This document shows, in pieces, positions 53,924 through 61,836 of a stretch of DNA of 64,000 nt (positions within the stretch are counted from its first letter, which is position 1; every line of letters starts with the position of its first letter). Source of the stretch: an uncultured Ruegeria sp. Lineage in GTDB: Bacteria > Pseudomonadota > Alphaproteobacteria > Rhodobacterales > Rhodobacteraceae. Under the pieces are notes generated by a model that was not told the origin of the DNA, ran no database searches, and saw nothing but the letters and a program-made list of their open reading frames with translations. The DNA lies in assembly GCF_947504215.1 (NCBI RefSeq), contig NZ_CANNGO010000001.1, positions 186,001 to 250,000 on the forward strand. Direction: 5' to 3'. The position numbers and the translations under genes are program-made.

Positions 53924-54988
53924 TCACTCGCGAAAAATTGGATGCGAAGCCTCACCCAATTCCCAAAGTTGCTTCTTGAACTCTTCAATGACGGCTGGTT
54001 GCTTGAAGTATGACATATAGCGCTTCACTTCAGAGCGTTGCTCCCCAAAGTCTGAGGCGAGGTAATCCGCTGTTGTTCCACGAATAAAAGCCTCCCAAGG
54101 GATTAGCAACATGGTTGCAAAGCACTCAGCCTCAGCTTCTTCATTGGTATCCACCACTTGCTGTATCTCACCCTTTGCTCCAATCATCTGAGACGAGTTT
54201 TGAGCAAGTAGCTGGGGTTCAAAGACCAACTCACCGTCCGAGTTAAGCTGGTCCCTGTGAAGCACGTAATGGCCAATCTCATGTGCCACAACATGCCTAC
54301 AAAAGTGGACGCCCTTTGTGAGTTTGGTATAGCGGTCATCCTCACAATGGAGAGTGACACCGTGGGTTTCGCCAACAATAACCGCGAACGCACCGCGTGC
54401 TGTTGCGGGCAAAACTTCCGATATTCGATAATCGAAATCGTCATTGTTTGCCGCCAACTCTTCAAGGACTTTTTCCAAGTTCAGCTTATGCGTTTCCTTG
54501 GCAAAACCCCTGCGAAATTGACTTGCCAGAATACAAACCTCAACGAACCTTTGGAGTTGCAAGTGCGCCCGTTTCGTCTTTGACCTAGGTTTCTTGGGGC
54601 TTTTGTTACTTTGAAACATAAGCGCTGACACACGTTCACCAGTCTCTTTTTCGATGATCTGCTGGATTTCTGCGACCGCCTTAGGCGAAAGGTCTTTTCC
54701 GAATTGCCTTAGTAGTGCCACCATATTTGGGTGTTCGGACTGTTGCGCCTGTTCTTTCCTTACCCCGTTAGAAAAGCTGGCAAGTTTTCGAAGGTGATGC
54801 GCTTCCTTTCCTGTCGTATTTAGAACCCTCAGGTAGACGCGGAGTACATCGTCGCTAATCGCGGCCCGTTGATACTCGATATTGCTAATTCGAGAGAGCG
54901 ACCATCCAGTTAGTTCTGCAAAAGCAGACTGAGTGATGCCGCGCTCCGCACGTATCTTTTGCACGGCTTTTCCAAATCCTGAACGCAT
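53924..54988 (-). CDS. XRE-family regulator fused to an ImmA/IrrE metallopeptidase
   Basis: 354 residues. The N-terminal helix-turn-helix contains GITQSAFAELTGWSLSRISN. After a basic linker, the C-terminal zinc-protease domain has VVAHEIGHYVLH (HExxH, near residues 236-240) and EEAEAECFATMLLIPWEAF. In ICEBs1 and many phages, ImmA-type proteases cleave the repressor to induce excision; here both functions are in one chain, so it may be a self-controlled lysogeny switch. The GTG at 55000 and ATG at 54988 are both possible starts. It contains two CCTNAGG sites. Confidence 0.85.
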   Translation of the reverse strand: MRSGFGKAVQKIRAERGITQSAFAELTGWSLSRISNIEYQRAAISDDVLRVYLRVLNTTGKEAHHLRKLASFSNGVRKEQAQQSEHPNMVALLRQFGKDLSPKAVAEIQQIIEKETGERVSALMFQSNKSPKKPRSKTKRAHLQLQRFVEVCILASQFRRGFAKETHKLNLEKVLEELAANNDDFDYRISEVLPATARGAFAVIVGETHGVTLHCEDDRYTKLTKGVHFCRHVVAHEIGHYVLHRDQLNSDGELVFEPQLLAQNSSQMIGAKGEIQQVVDTNEEAEAECFATMLLIPWEAFIRGTTADYLASDFGEQRSEVKRYMSYFKQPAVIEEFKKQLWELGEASHPIFRE

Positions 54989-55029
54989 GATTTCGCCCAC
55001 GTCAACTTCATCGATTTCTTGTGAAATAC

Positions 55030-55044
55030 ACTATGTTGAATAGT
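55030..55044. promoter_or_regulatory. Candidate operator upstream of the XRE regulator
   Basis: ACTAT-GTTGA-ATAGT is a perfect 5-bp inverted repeat about 42 bp upstream of the ATG at 54988, where a self-repressing XRE protein would bind. Confidence 0.4.
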
Positions 55045-55237
55045 AGCGTCCAGTCAATACCATATCTGGTCGGCGCAACTATCATCCTCCGTGACCAAAT
55101 TGACAAACTTGCTCGATGTACACGCTCGGTGGCTTTATCCCGAATACCCGAGTGATTGTGTAACGACTTAGCAATTTAGCGGGTCTAACCACGCGAACAG
55201 CAACCCGAGATGCTGGGCGGTCATTGCTTTGCGAGCC

Positions 55238-55311
55238 CTAAAGCCCAGCCTTTACCAGCCACTCACGAACCTGCTCAGTCCGTTTATCGCCGCTTTGGAC
55301 GAATGCCCCTC
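55238..55311 (-). pseudogene. Remnant of an integrase C-terminal tail
   Basis: Reading leftward, the frame encodes SGDKRTEQVREWLVKAGL and stop; the intact integrase 150 bp away ends RLREFARWGVKAGL and stop. The last 13 coding bases are identical and the following bases differ. An in-frame stop precedes the fragment. It looks like the tail of an older or duplicated integrase gene. The rest of 54989-55389 shows no gene. Confidence 0.4.
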
Positions 55312-55389
55312 ACATCGGGTCGAGAATCACTACATAGCGATCAGTGATTATTTGCTCAGCACCAGGAGCACGTAGATTGGACTGCTGAC

Positions 55390-56727
55390 TTAAAGCCCAG
55401 CCTTCACGCCCCACCTAGCGAACTCTCTAAGCCGCGCCTCACGTCCACCATAGGTATTCTCGGCAACCGATTGAGCGGAATGCCCAAGATACCCATGACG
55501 AACCTCTACAGGGGCCCCTGCATCCCTTAGCTTGTCGCTTGCCCTGTGTCGCAGCCCATGGACCTTCATACGTTTGTCATCAGTGTTCTTTCTGACCGCT
55601 TTCATCAAAGCCGCAGAGGCAGCCGTAGGGCCTCCGTCACGGCCATAAGAAGGGAACAGCGGCTCACTACCCGAACGCCCCTCCACACGCGCCCTGAGGG
55701 ATTCCCTGAGGCTGTCTGAGGCTAGCGGAACGTGCCTTTCGCTGTTGTTATTCTTGATGCCGTTGATCTCGTTTGCGGTGATCAGGATGGACGGTGTTTC
55801 CCCAGAGAGGTCCACATCGCTTACGCGCAGACCACAGGCTTCACCCAGTCGCATCCCCGTCCCTTTCAGCACCAGCCACATATCTGGCAGGTCTTTGCTA
55901 CGGCCACCCTCAAGGGTTTCTTGCACGGCATCTACAACGCCGTCAGGCAGCGGGACGTTCTTGTCCAGCGAGCTAACCTGTTCCTTGGGCCATGCCAGAC
56001 GCTCGAATGGGTCGCGCCCTGCTGGTATCTCTAGCTCCCTGACTGCATGGCGATAAGCAGCAGCTACAATAATCATCTCACGCTGACACGACTTTAGTGC
56101 CAGAGGTTTCCCGTTTGCCTTCTTAAGCCCTAATAGGTGGTCCTTGAAGGCGCGCGTCGTCAGCCGGTCGATACTCTCAATGGTTATCTCGTCCAGAGAT
56201 TTCCCTAAGGCGTCACTTAGTCGACCAAAGGTGCGGTCAATTCTGACCATCTCTTTCCGATCATCTGCAAGACCGTTGTCTTTCGCGTAAACATTCCGCA
56301 TGTCGACCAACGTCGGCTTCGGGGGTTCCTGATCAGGATTCAGGACAGCAGCTACAACTTCGGGGTCCTCTCCACGGGCAGCTAGGCTTTCCCCCACCAC
56401 CCCACGGGTCCAGCTATCGTCAGGGTCCAACCCTTGAACACCCGCCATGTAGTGCTCTGCAAGGTGCTGGGCGTCGATGAACTTCTGAGTGGCCGACCTT
56501 GTGTCAACCTCAGGGTGCCGCCTGTAGGTATCCTCAACAATCTCGTCAAAGTTCCTCAGGTGAAACTGATACTCGCGCTGAAAAGCTGCCCCGTCGCGCG
56601 CCTTTATGTGCTTCTGGTAGGCGTCTTCACCACGTATTTTACGCACCCGTTTCGGCCACCTTCTGCGGAAACGCCACTGAGTATCGCTGATAGGGTCGAT
56701 GTATTTGATCTTCATTCTAAGGGCCAT
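55390..56727 (-). CDS. int: Tyrosine-family site-specific recombinase (integrase)
   Basis: 445 residues from the ATG at 56727 (frame open to 56811). The N-terminal SAM-like DNA-binding domain is followed by the catalytic domain with the first Arg in GTGMRLGEACGLRVSD. The HxxR box is KVHGLRHRASDK, the later histidine lies in YLGHSAQSVAENTYGG, and the nucleophilic tyrosine is in that NTYGG. It ends 100 bp from the tRNA-Leu 3' end in the expected place for the element's integrase. Predicted to recombine the 16-bp att core. Several CCTNAGG sites lie in the gene. Confidence 0.94.
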   Translation of the reverse strand: MALRMKIKYIDPISDTQWRFRRRWPKRVRKIRGEDAYQKHIKARDGAAFQREYQFHLRNFDEIVEDTYRRHPEVDTRSATQKFIDAQHLAEHYMAGVQGLDPDDSWTRGVVGESLAARGEDPEVVAAVLNPDQEPPKPTLVDMRNVYAKDNGLADDRKEMVRIDRTFGRLSDALGKSLDEITIESIDRLTTRAFKDHLLGLKKANGKPLALKSCQREMIIVAAAYRHAVRELEIPAGRDPFERLAWPKEQVSSLDKNVPLPDGVVDAVQETLEGGRSKDLPDMWLVLKGTGMRLGEACGLRVSDVDLSGETPSILITANEINGIKNNNSERHVPLASDSLRESLRARVEGRSGSEPLFPSYGRDGGPTAASAALMKAVRKNTDDKRMKVHGLRHRASDKLRDAGAPVEVRHGYLGHSAQSVAENTYGGREARLREFARWGVKAGL

Positions 56728-56827
56728 TGTGTGCTGTCCGTGTGTGCTGTCTGCGTTATGCGACACACTCGGAAAATGCTGAATGCCCTTGTTTATAAGG
56801 CCGAAAACCAACTGATCAAGTAAGTTC

Positions 56828-56843
56828 TGGTGCGGTCGAGAAG
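56828..56843. repeat. Right attachment-site repeat, within the tRNA-Leu 3' end
   Basis: Same 16 bp as 41573-41588. It lies inside the tRNA gene, so the recombination restores the tRNA end with element-derived sequence. Confidence 0.92.
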
Positions 56844-56914
56844 ACTCGAACTTCCACGGGTGTTACCCCACAGCGACCTCAACGCTGCGCGTCTACCAAT
56901 TCCGCCACGACCGC
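56828..56914 (-). tRNA. tRNA-Leu (anticodon GAG)
   Basis: 87 nt, cloverleaf complete. The acceptor stem GCGGTCG (56914 side) pairs with CGACCGC and is followed by A-CCA. The anticodon loop TTGAGGT gives GAG. The variable arm is long, as in class II tRNAs, and the T-loop contains GTTCGAGTC. CCA is encoded. Its 3' end (56828-56843) is the right attachment repeat and remains intact after integration. Confidence 0.96.
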
Positions 56915-57055
56915 ACTGCCTGTGACTTGGTACGGGGGCGTATAGACGTTGGCGCTCATGTTGTGAAGAGGCAAAAACACGATGGTTTAAAATCCTTTGG
57001 GGCCGCCTTATCTTAGGGATCAAACACCGTCGTAAACGCCTGATCGGAACCGCTG

Positions 57056-57715
57056 ATGACCTCGCCCGACCCACGCCCAGTTATTCAAGTCGACGTCGTT
57101 TCGGATGTGGTCTGTCCGTGGTGCATTGTCGGGTTTCGGCAGCTTGATTTAGCGCTTCAGCAATTGGGTATTCTGGCGCATCTCAGGTGGCATCCGTTCG
57201 AGCTGAACCCGAATATGCCTCTGGAAGGTCAAAATCTGCGCGAGCACATCGCAGAAAAATACGGCTCGACGACCGAGCAAAGTCAACAGGCGCGTGCGCG
57301 ACTGACGGAATTGGGGACTGCCCTAGGATTTACCTTCAATTTCAACGATGAAAGTCGGATCGTCAATACGTTCTCTGCCCATCAATTACTTGATTGGGCT
57401 GAAACGCAAGGTCGGCAACATCCGCTCAAGCTTGCGCTGTTTGAGGCATATTTCACGCACCAACAAGATGTATCCGATCTGGACGTCTTATTGGCAGCCG
57501 TCGAAACAGCTGGACTAGATGCTAAAAACGCACGTGTCGTGTTGCAAACGGGCTCACATGCCGAATCCGTTCGCAAGAAGCAGCAGGTTTGGACCAGCCG
57601 AGGTGTGTCCGGTGTGCCTTCGATGGTGTTCGGCGGAAAGTACCTGCTGACGGGTGCGCAAGGTACAGACACTTATGTTCAAGTTCTGCAGCGTTGTTTG
57701 GCCGAGGCGGCTTGA
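57056..57715 (+). CDS. FrnE-like DsbA-family oxidoreductase
   Basis: 219 residues. The CxxC site is in VDVVSDVVCPWCIVGFR near residue 24. The C-terminus has VSGVPSMVFGGKYLLTGAQG with the conserved cis-proline. No signal peptide, so it is cytoplasmic, as in FrnE proteins linked to thiol redox and oxidative stress. It is the first chromosomal gene beyond the tRNA. lipB follows 39 bp downstream. Confidence 0.88.
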   Translation: MTSPDPRPVIQVDVVSDVVCPWCIVGFRQLDLALQQLGILAHLRWHPFELNPNMPLEGQNLREHIAEKYGSTTEQSQQARARLTELGTALGFTFNFNDESRIVNTFSAHQLLDWAETQGRQHPLKLALFEAYFTHQQDVSDLDVLLAAVETAGLDAKNARVVLQTGSHAESVRKKQQVWTSRGVSGVPSMVFGGKYLLTGAQGTDTYVQVLQRCLAEAA

Positions 57716-57754
57716 CCCCTTTCCCCTGCCCCGCTCGCACGATATGAGGCCCGC

Positions 57755-58411
57755 ATGGAATGGAAAATCACGGATGGCCTGATCAGCTATGACGATGCGG
57801 TCGCCTTTATGGAGGCGCGTGTCGCCGCGATTGCAGCGGGCGATGCCGATGAATGCGTCTGGTTGCTTGAGCATCCCCCGCTCTACACCGCCGGAACTTC
57901 TGCCAAGATCGACGATTTGACGGATCCGGAACGCTTTCCAGTCTATCAAAGCAAGCGCGGCGGTGAGTACACCTATCACGGCCCCGGACAGCGTGTCGCC
58001 TATGTGATGCTTGATCTGAACAAACGAGGCCGCGATGTGCGCAAGTTTGTGAAACAGCTTGAGACCTGGGTGATTTCGTCCTTGGCAGAATTCAATGTAC
58101 ACGGCGAAGTAAGAAACGGTCGTGTCGGTGTCTGGGTCCGTCGGGACGACAAGCCGCTGTCAGCTACAGGCGAGCCTGCAGAGGACAAGATTGCCGCGAT
58201 TGGCCTGCGTTTACGTAAGTGGGTCAGCTTTCACGGTATCTCGATCAATGTAGAACCAGAGCTTGACCATTTTTCCGGCATCGTCCCCTGTGGCATCACA
58301 GATCATGGCGTGACCTCACTGGTCGATCTCGGGTTGCCGGTCACAATGGCAGATCTCGACGCTGCGCTGCAGAAGACATTTGATGACGCCTTTGAATCGG
58401 TCAACGCGTGA
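57755..58411 (+). CDS. lipB: Octanoyl-[acyl-carrier-protein]:protein N-octanoyltransferase
   Basis: 218 residues. It transfers octanoate from ACP to lipoyl domains. Motifs are [39 protein letters not shown] with the active lysine, and [16 protein letters not shown] with the catalytic cysteine. The length matches the family. Confidence 0.94.
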   Translation: MEWKITDGLISYDDAVAFMEARVAAIAAGDADECVWLLEHPPLYTAGTSAKIDDLTDPERFPVYQSKRGGEYTYHGPGQRVAYVMLDLNKRGRDVRKFVKQLETWVISSLAEFNVHGEVRNGRVGVWVRRDDKPLSATGEPAEDKIAAIGLRLRKWVSFHGISINVEPELDHFSGIVPCGITDHGVTSLVDLGLPVTMADLDAALQKTFDDAFESVNA

Positions 58412-58685
58412 AAGTGCCGGGGTATGGCAACGGGCTTCGATTCGCTTTTTGACGTGATGAGAACAACAATCGTTAAAAGCGGCCTCGTCTGTTTCCTAAG
58501 GGCAACTCTGTTTACTAAATGTTGACCCGATTTGGGGCAATCTTTAGCCAAAATCCATTTAACTGACATACATATGCCTTGTTAACGAGTAGCATGGAAC
58601 GACCAGTCTAGAGTGAGTGGTATGTTAAACCGGTGATCCGGGGTTTGCGCCCTGCGAAATCCGATAAGTGTTTGGTTACGAGTCT

Positions 58686-58712
58686 GCCGTTCCGACCCCA
58701 AATCGGAACGGC
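58686..58712. terminator. Hairpin in the 318-bp gap between lipB and the CDF gene
   Basis: GCCGTTCCGA and TCGGAACGGC form a perfect 10-bp stem with a 7-nt loop, 18 bp beyond the CDF stop. No T-run follows, so termination is uncertain. The rest of 58412-58729 has no gene; a CCTAAGG occurs near 58495. Confidence 0.6.
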
Positions 58713-58729
58713 AATTCGCTTAAAGCCCC

Positions 58730-59665
58730 TTATTCTTCCTGATGCCCAAACCGAGAAAAACCGACGCACGCGCTTTCAGATTGCTCGATTTCCAACGTTG
58801 CGTGCCCTATGGCAAAACGGTCCATCAAGCTCTGCCGTACATCGGCGCGTATGCCATCAGCTCTCGACATAGCACCTGCGTCAATGACCAGATGAGCGGT
58901 CAAGGCGGGTTGCCGCTCTTGCATGCTCCACAGGTGAACATGGTGCACTTCGCGAACACCTTGTGTGGCTTCAATGGCCGCGGCGACCTCTTCTGGGTCC
59001 AAATCAGGGGGCGCGCCCAGCATTAACACACGGATGGTTTCTCCAATCTCGGATTTGACGTGCCACAAGATGTAGATCGAGATCATGATCGTGACTGCCG
59101 GATCCACCCAGGTCCAGTTGAACAGAATAACCGCCGCCCCCGCGATAATAACGGCAATCGAGCCCAGTGCGTCAGCGAGGTTGTGCAGAAAGGCCGCGCG
59201 GATATTCATGCTGTCCTTAGCCATGGAATACGTCAGCGCCGCGGTAATCAGGTCGACAACAAGGGCCAGCGTCGCGACCCAAACCACCATCCAACCATTG
59301 ATGGTTTCAGGTTCAAAAAACCGCATGACGCCTTCATAGAACAGGTAAACCGACAAAACGACCAAGGTGGTGTAGTTCACAAGCGCGGCGACCACCTCTG
59401 CCCGGCCATAGCCAAAGCTCATCCGGGCATCAGCCGGTCGCCGGGCAATCTTGCGCGCGAAAAACGCAATGATCAGCGCCACGGCGTCTGAAAAATTATG
59501 CAAGGCGTCCGCAATAAGCGAGAGAGATCCCGAAAAAATGCCGCCGACAACTTGCGCAACCGTCAACAGCATATTGACCCCGATCGCCCAGGCCACACGC
59601 GCATCGCCCGCGTTTGGGTCCACGTGACCATGTGAATGCCCATGGTGGGAATGTTGATGTGCCAT
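58730..59665 (-). CDS. Cation diffusion facilitator (CzcD/ZitB-like zinc exporter)
   Basis: 311 residues. The N-terminus is His-rich (HQHSHHGHSHGHVDP). Six membrane helices contain the paired metal sites DALHNFSDAVALI and HNLADALGSIAVI. The C-terminal cytoplasmic domain includes REVHHVHLWSMQERQPALTA. Predicted Zn2+ (or Co2+/Cd2+) efflux across the inner membrane in exchange for protons. Divergent from a MerR regulator, with its operator between them. Confidence 0.92.
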   Translation of the reverse strand: MAHQHSHHGHSHGHVDPNAGDARVAWAIGVNMLLTVAQVVGGIFSGSLSLIADALHNFSDAVALIIAFFARKIARRPADARMSFGYGRAEVVAALVNYTTLVVLSVYLFYEGVMRFFEPETINGWMVVWVATLALVVDLITAALTYSMAKDSMNIRAAFLHNLADALGSIAVIIAGAAVILFNWTWVDPAVTIMISIYILWHVKSEIGETIRVLMLGAPPDLDPEEVAAAIEATQGVREVHHVHLWSMQERQPALTAHLVIDAGAMSRADGIRADVRQSLMDRFAIGHATLEIEQSESACVGFSRFGHQEE

Positions 59666-59707
59666 ATCGTTTTGTGTCCCTTGTTTCGGCTACACACCGC
59701 ATGTAAT

Positions 59708-59726
59708 ACCTCTAGTCACTAGAGGT
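59708..59726. promoter_or_regulatory. MerR-type operator between the CDF exporter and its regulator
   Basis: ACCTCTAG-TCA-CTAGAGGT is a perfect 8-bp inverted repeat. On the CDF strand TTGAAC lies at its upstream edge and TACATG 19 bp further, the extended spacer of MerR-activated promoters. Confidence 0.78.
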
Positions 59727-59744
59727 TCAAGGGGGTTGGGAAAA

Positions 59745-60173
59745 ATGCATTCAATCGGGGACTTATCGCGACTAACCGGTGTGAAGGTACCCACCATCCG
59801 CTTTTATGAAAGCAAAGGGCTACTGCCGGAACCGGGTCGCACGACCGGCAATCAACGCCGATACGATGCGGCAGCCTTAAAGCGATTACATTTCATTCGT
59901 CATGGCCGAGATCTTGGACTACCTCTGGCCGATGTGCAGGCCTTGCTGTCACTGGAAGGGGCCAAGGGGCCCGATCTGAACCGGGCCCATGAAATCGCCA
60001 AGCGACAGTTGGCGGATGTGCGGGACCGGATCGCGCGCCTGCGTGGTCTCGAGTTGGAATTGGCCCACATTACCAAAGCATGCGATGGGCATCACGATCA
60101 CGTTTGCGCGGTGCTGCAAGCGTTTACGGATTGTGGTCCGCGCTGTGCAAACCCAGGCGCGGACCCAGATTGA
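59745..60173 (+). CDS. MerR-family metal-responsive regulator
   Basis: 142 residues. The N-terminal winged helix has SIGDLSRLTGVKVPTIRFYE and GRTTGNQRRYDAAALKRLHF. The dimerisation coil follows, and the C-terminus carries CDGHHDHVCAVLQAFTDCGP, Cys/His-rich as in ZntR/CadR metal sensors. Predicted to activate the divergent CDF gene on zinc or a related metal. A TTG at 59736 lies upstream; the ATG at 59745 is preferred. Its stop abuts the HIT gene stop. Confidence 0.9.
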   Translation: MHSIGDLSRLTGVKVPTIRFYESKGLLPEPGRTTGNQRRYDAAALKRLHFIRHGRDLGLPLADVQALLSLEGAKGPDLNRAHEIAKRQLADVRDRIARLRGLELELAHITKACDGHHDHVCAVLQAFTDCGPRCANPGADPD

Positions 60174-60590
60174 TCAAGGCAGCACGGCTTTGATCTTGTC
60201 GGCATGTGCGCCGATCACATCGAAGTCGCCCATCTTCCCCGGCGGGCGCATGGCAATGCCTTCGTGGCGAGGAAGCACGTGGAAATGCAGGTGAAACACC
60301 TCCTGCCCTCCGGCCGCTTCGTTGAACTGCTGAATTGTGACACCATCCGCGTCAAAGGCCTGCTTCACGGCATGCGCCATCTTTTGGACAGTTGCAATGA
60401 CGGTTGAGAGTTGTTCCGGTGTGGCATCCAGCACGTTGCGACACGCGGTCTTGGGGATCACCAACAAATGCCCGTCTGTACGTGGCATGATATCCATGAA
60501 TGCCAGAGTATCCTCATCCTCATACACCCGCATCGACGGGATTTCTTCGCGCAGGATTTTGGCAAAGATGTTTTCTGGATCGTAACTCAT
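60174..60590 (-). CDS. HIT-family nucleotide hydrolase
   Basis: 138 residues. The histidine triad HLHFHVLPR is intact near the C-terminus, and IFAKILREEIPSMRVYEDED is typical of HinT-like proteins. It hydrolyses nucleoside phosphoramidates or similar. The frame is open to 60641, but the ATG at 60590 fits the family N-terminus MSYDPENIF. Convergent with MerR. Confidence 0.9.
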   Translation of the reverse strand: MSYDPENIFAKILREEIPSMRVYEDEDTLAFMDIMPRTDGHLLVIPKTACRNVLDATPEQLSTVIATVQKMAHAVKQAFDADGVTIQQFNEAAGGQEVFHLHFHVLPRHEGIAMRPPGKMGDFDVIGAHADKIKAVLP

Positions 60591-60753
60591 GTCGCACCTT
60601 CCGTGTTGTCCACGCGCCCGTTTTTGCGGCCCATATGGCAAAGGTCAAGGGATCGAGACAAATCCCTCGATTTCTCAACACCCAAATTCAGAATCGACAA
60701 GACTTGCAAGGTTCTGGATGGCAAGCTGAAGCGGGATAGAAACCGGATGGAAC

Positions 60754-61719
60754 ATGATGGCAGACCTGATCCTGCGCGGAATGGCAATTGGCGTGATCGC
60801 AATCACCATCGCCGTCTTAATGCTGCACCAGCGACCACACGGGACGCTGTCTGTTGTCGCATTGGGTTTGTGCACAGGTTGCTACTTGCTGGTTTCGGCA
60901 CCGGCAGAGCTGCCGGGTGTTTTGCGGGGGGCACTCGTTATCGGGGCCACACTGACGCCGATGGCCCTGGCTTGGATGGCGACCATCCAACTTACCGATG
61001 AGCGATCACAACGCAGGCCTGTTTTGATATTGGCCGCCCTTACCGTTGTGGCAGCTATGCTTGTACCAGTATTGCCGATGTTCGCGCCGATCCGGGGCGG
61101 GTTGGCAATCGCACTGTACCTGGGGCTGATCGTCTTGGCACTGGCAACGGACAGTGATGATCTGGTCAACCAGCGTCGCAGGTTCAGGCGCGGGTTTCTG
61201 GCCGCAATGGGCGCGTTGGGTCTGATCGTTTCCATTGTCGAGGTGAGCGGGCTGGATGCGAATTTACCCATCTGGGTGTATCCCCTGCAGGCCAGCGCCA
61301 TTCTGGTGCTTGTACTTTTGTTCAGTATCTGGGCACTGGAACCTGCCTGGGTTCCGCCCACGGATCGCATCCGGCTTAAACCAAGACCGGACCTTGTTGA
61401 ACGAATTGAACAATCCATGCGTCGCGGCATCTGGCAGCGCGAAGGCCTGACCATCGGCGCCTTCTCAGAAGAGCTTGGCGTGCCCGAACATCAACTGCGT
61501 GCCACCATCAACAGCCAAATGGGGCACCGCAACTTTTCGACGTTCATCAATACCGCCCGTATCAAAGCGGCCAAAACCCTTTTGAATGACCCGCAACACG
61601 AACGAACGACTATACTTGAGATCGCGCATGAGGTTGGTTTTGCGTCCCTTGGACCATTCAACAAAGCGTTCCGTTCCCAGACCGGAACAAACCCGCGCGA
61701 CTATCGCAATCGGGACTGA
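60754..61719 (+). CDS. AraC-family regulator with a multi-pass membrane N-terminus
   Basis: 321 residues. Residues 1-205 are hydrophobic, with about seven membrane helices (ILRGMAIGVIAITIAVLMLH, PLQASAILVLVLLFSIWALE). Residues 225-321 are an AraC DNA-binding domain (RATINSQMGHRNFSTFINTA and LEIAHEVGFASLGPFNKAFR). Such proteins sense a membrane or external signal and often control a neighbouring gene, here the hydroxylase 117 bp downstream. Two ATGs at the start (60754, 60757). Confidence 0.88.
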   Translation: MMADLILRGMAIGVIAITIAVLMLHQRPHGTLSVVALGLCTGCYLLVSAPAELPGVLRGALVIGATLTPMALAWMATIQLTDERSQRRPVLILAALTVVAAMLVPVLPMFAPIRGGLAIALYLGLIVLALATDSDDLVNQRRRFRRGFLAAMGALGLIVSIVEVSGLDANLPIWVYPLQASAILVLVLLFSIWALEPAWVPPTDRIRLKPRPDLVERIEQSMRRGIWQREGLTIGAFSEELGVPEHQLRATINSQMGHRNFSTFINTARIKAAKTLLNDPQHERTTILEIAHEVGFASLGPFNKAFRSQTGTNPRDYRNRD

Positions 61720-61836
61720 TCGATTCCGAAAATACCGGTTCATTCTGCAAATTTCGCGTTGATTTCAGCATCGACGAGACCTGCCCACCGCATCCAGACA
61801 TCCTATTCGTATCTCAACACATGACGGAGCTTGGAT

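Larger units (their letters stand above)
42709..56560. repeat. Dispersed CCTNAGG palindromes, 23 copies counted by eye
   Basis: Start positions: 42709, 42746, 42916, 43057, 44292, 45355, 46104, 46480, 48005, 48656, 50409, 50479, 52403, 52449, 52888, 53876, 54679, 54827, 55693, 55705, 56214, 56508, 56554. Base composition predicts about 4 in this length; scanning equal lengths of flanking chromosome found roughly 3-5. They fall in several reading frames and in non-coding DNA, so codon bias alone is an unlikely cause. None was found in the putative cargo genes. Confidence 0.7.
41573..56843. mobile_element. Integrated element in tRNA-Leu(GAG), about 15.3 kb; genomic island or phage-satellite candidate
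   Basis: The element is bounded by the 16-bp direct repeat and has a tyrosine integrase adjacent to the intact tRNA end. One repeat copy plus the interior is 15,255 bp. It contains an XRE-ImmA/IrrE regulator, nine leftward small genes including a P-loop helicase-like protein, and putative cargo (nuclease, membrane protein, secreted protein, lipoprotein). No recognisable large terminase, portal, major capsid, tail or conjugation gene is present, so it is neither a complete prophage nor an ICE. CCTNAGG palindromes are enriched throughout except in the putative cargo. Confidence 0.88.

Noticed and set aside
41573-56843. Complete prophage
   Set aside because: No portal, large terminase, major capsid, tail or lysis gene could be recognised, and 15 kb is small for a tailed phage.
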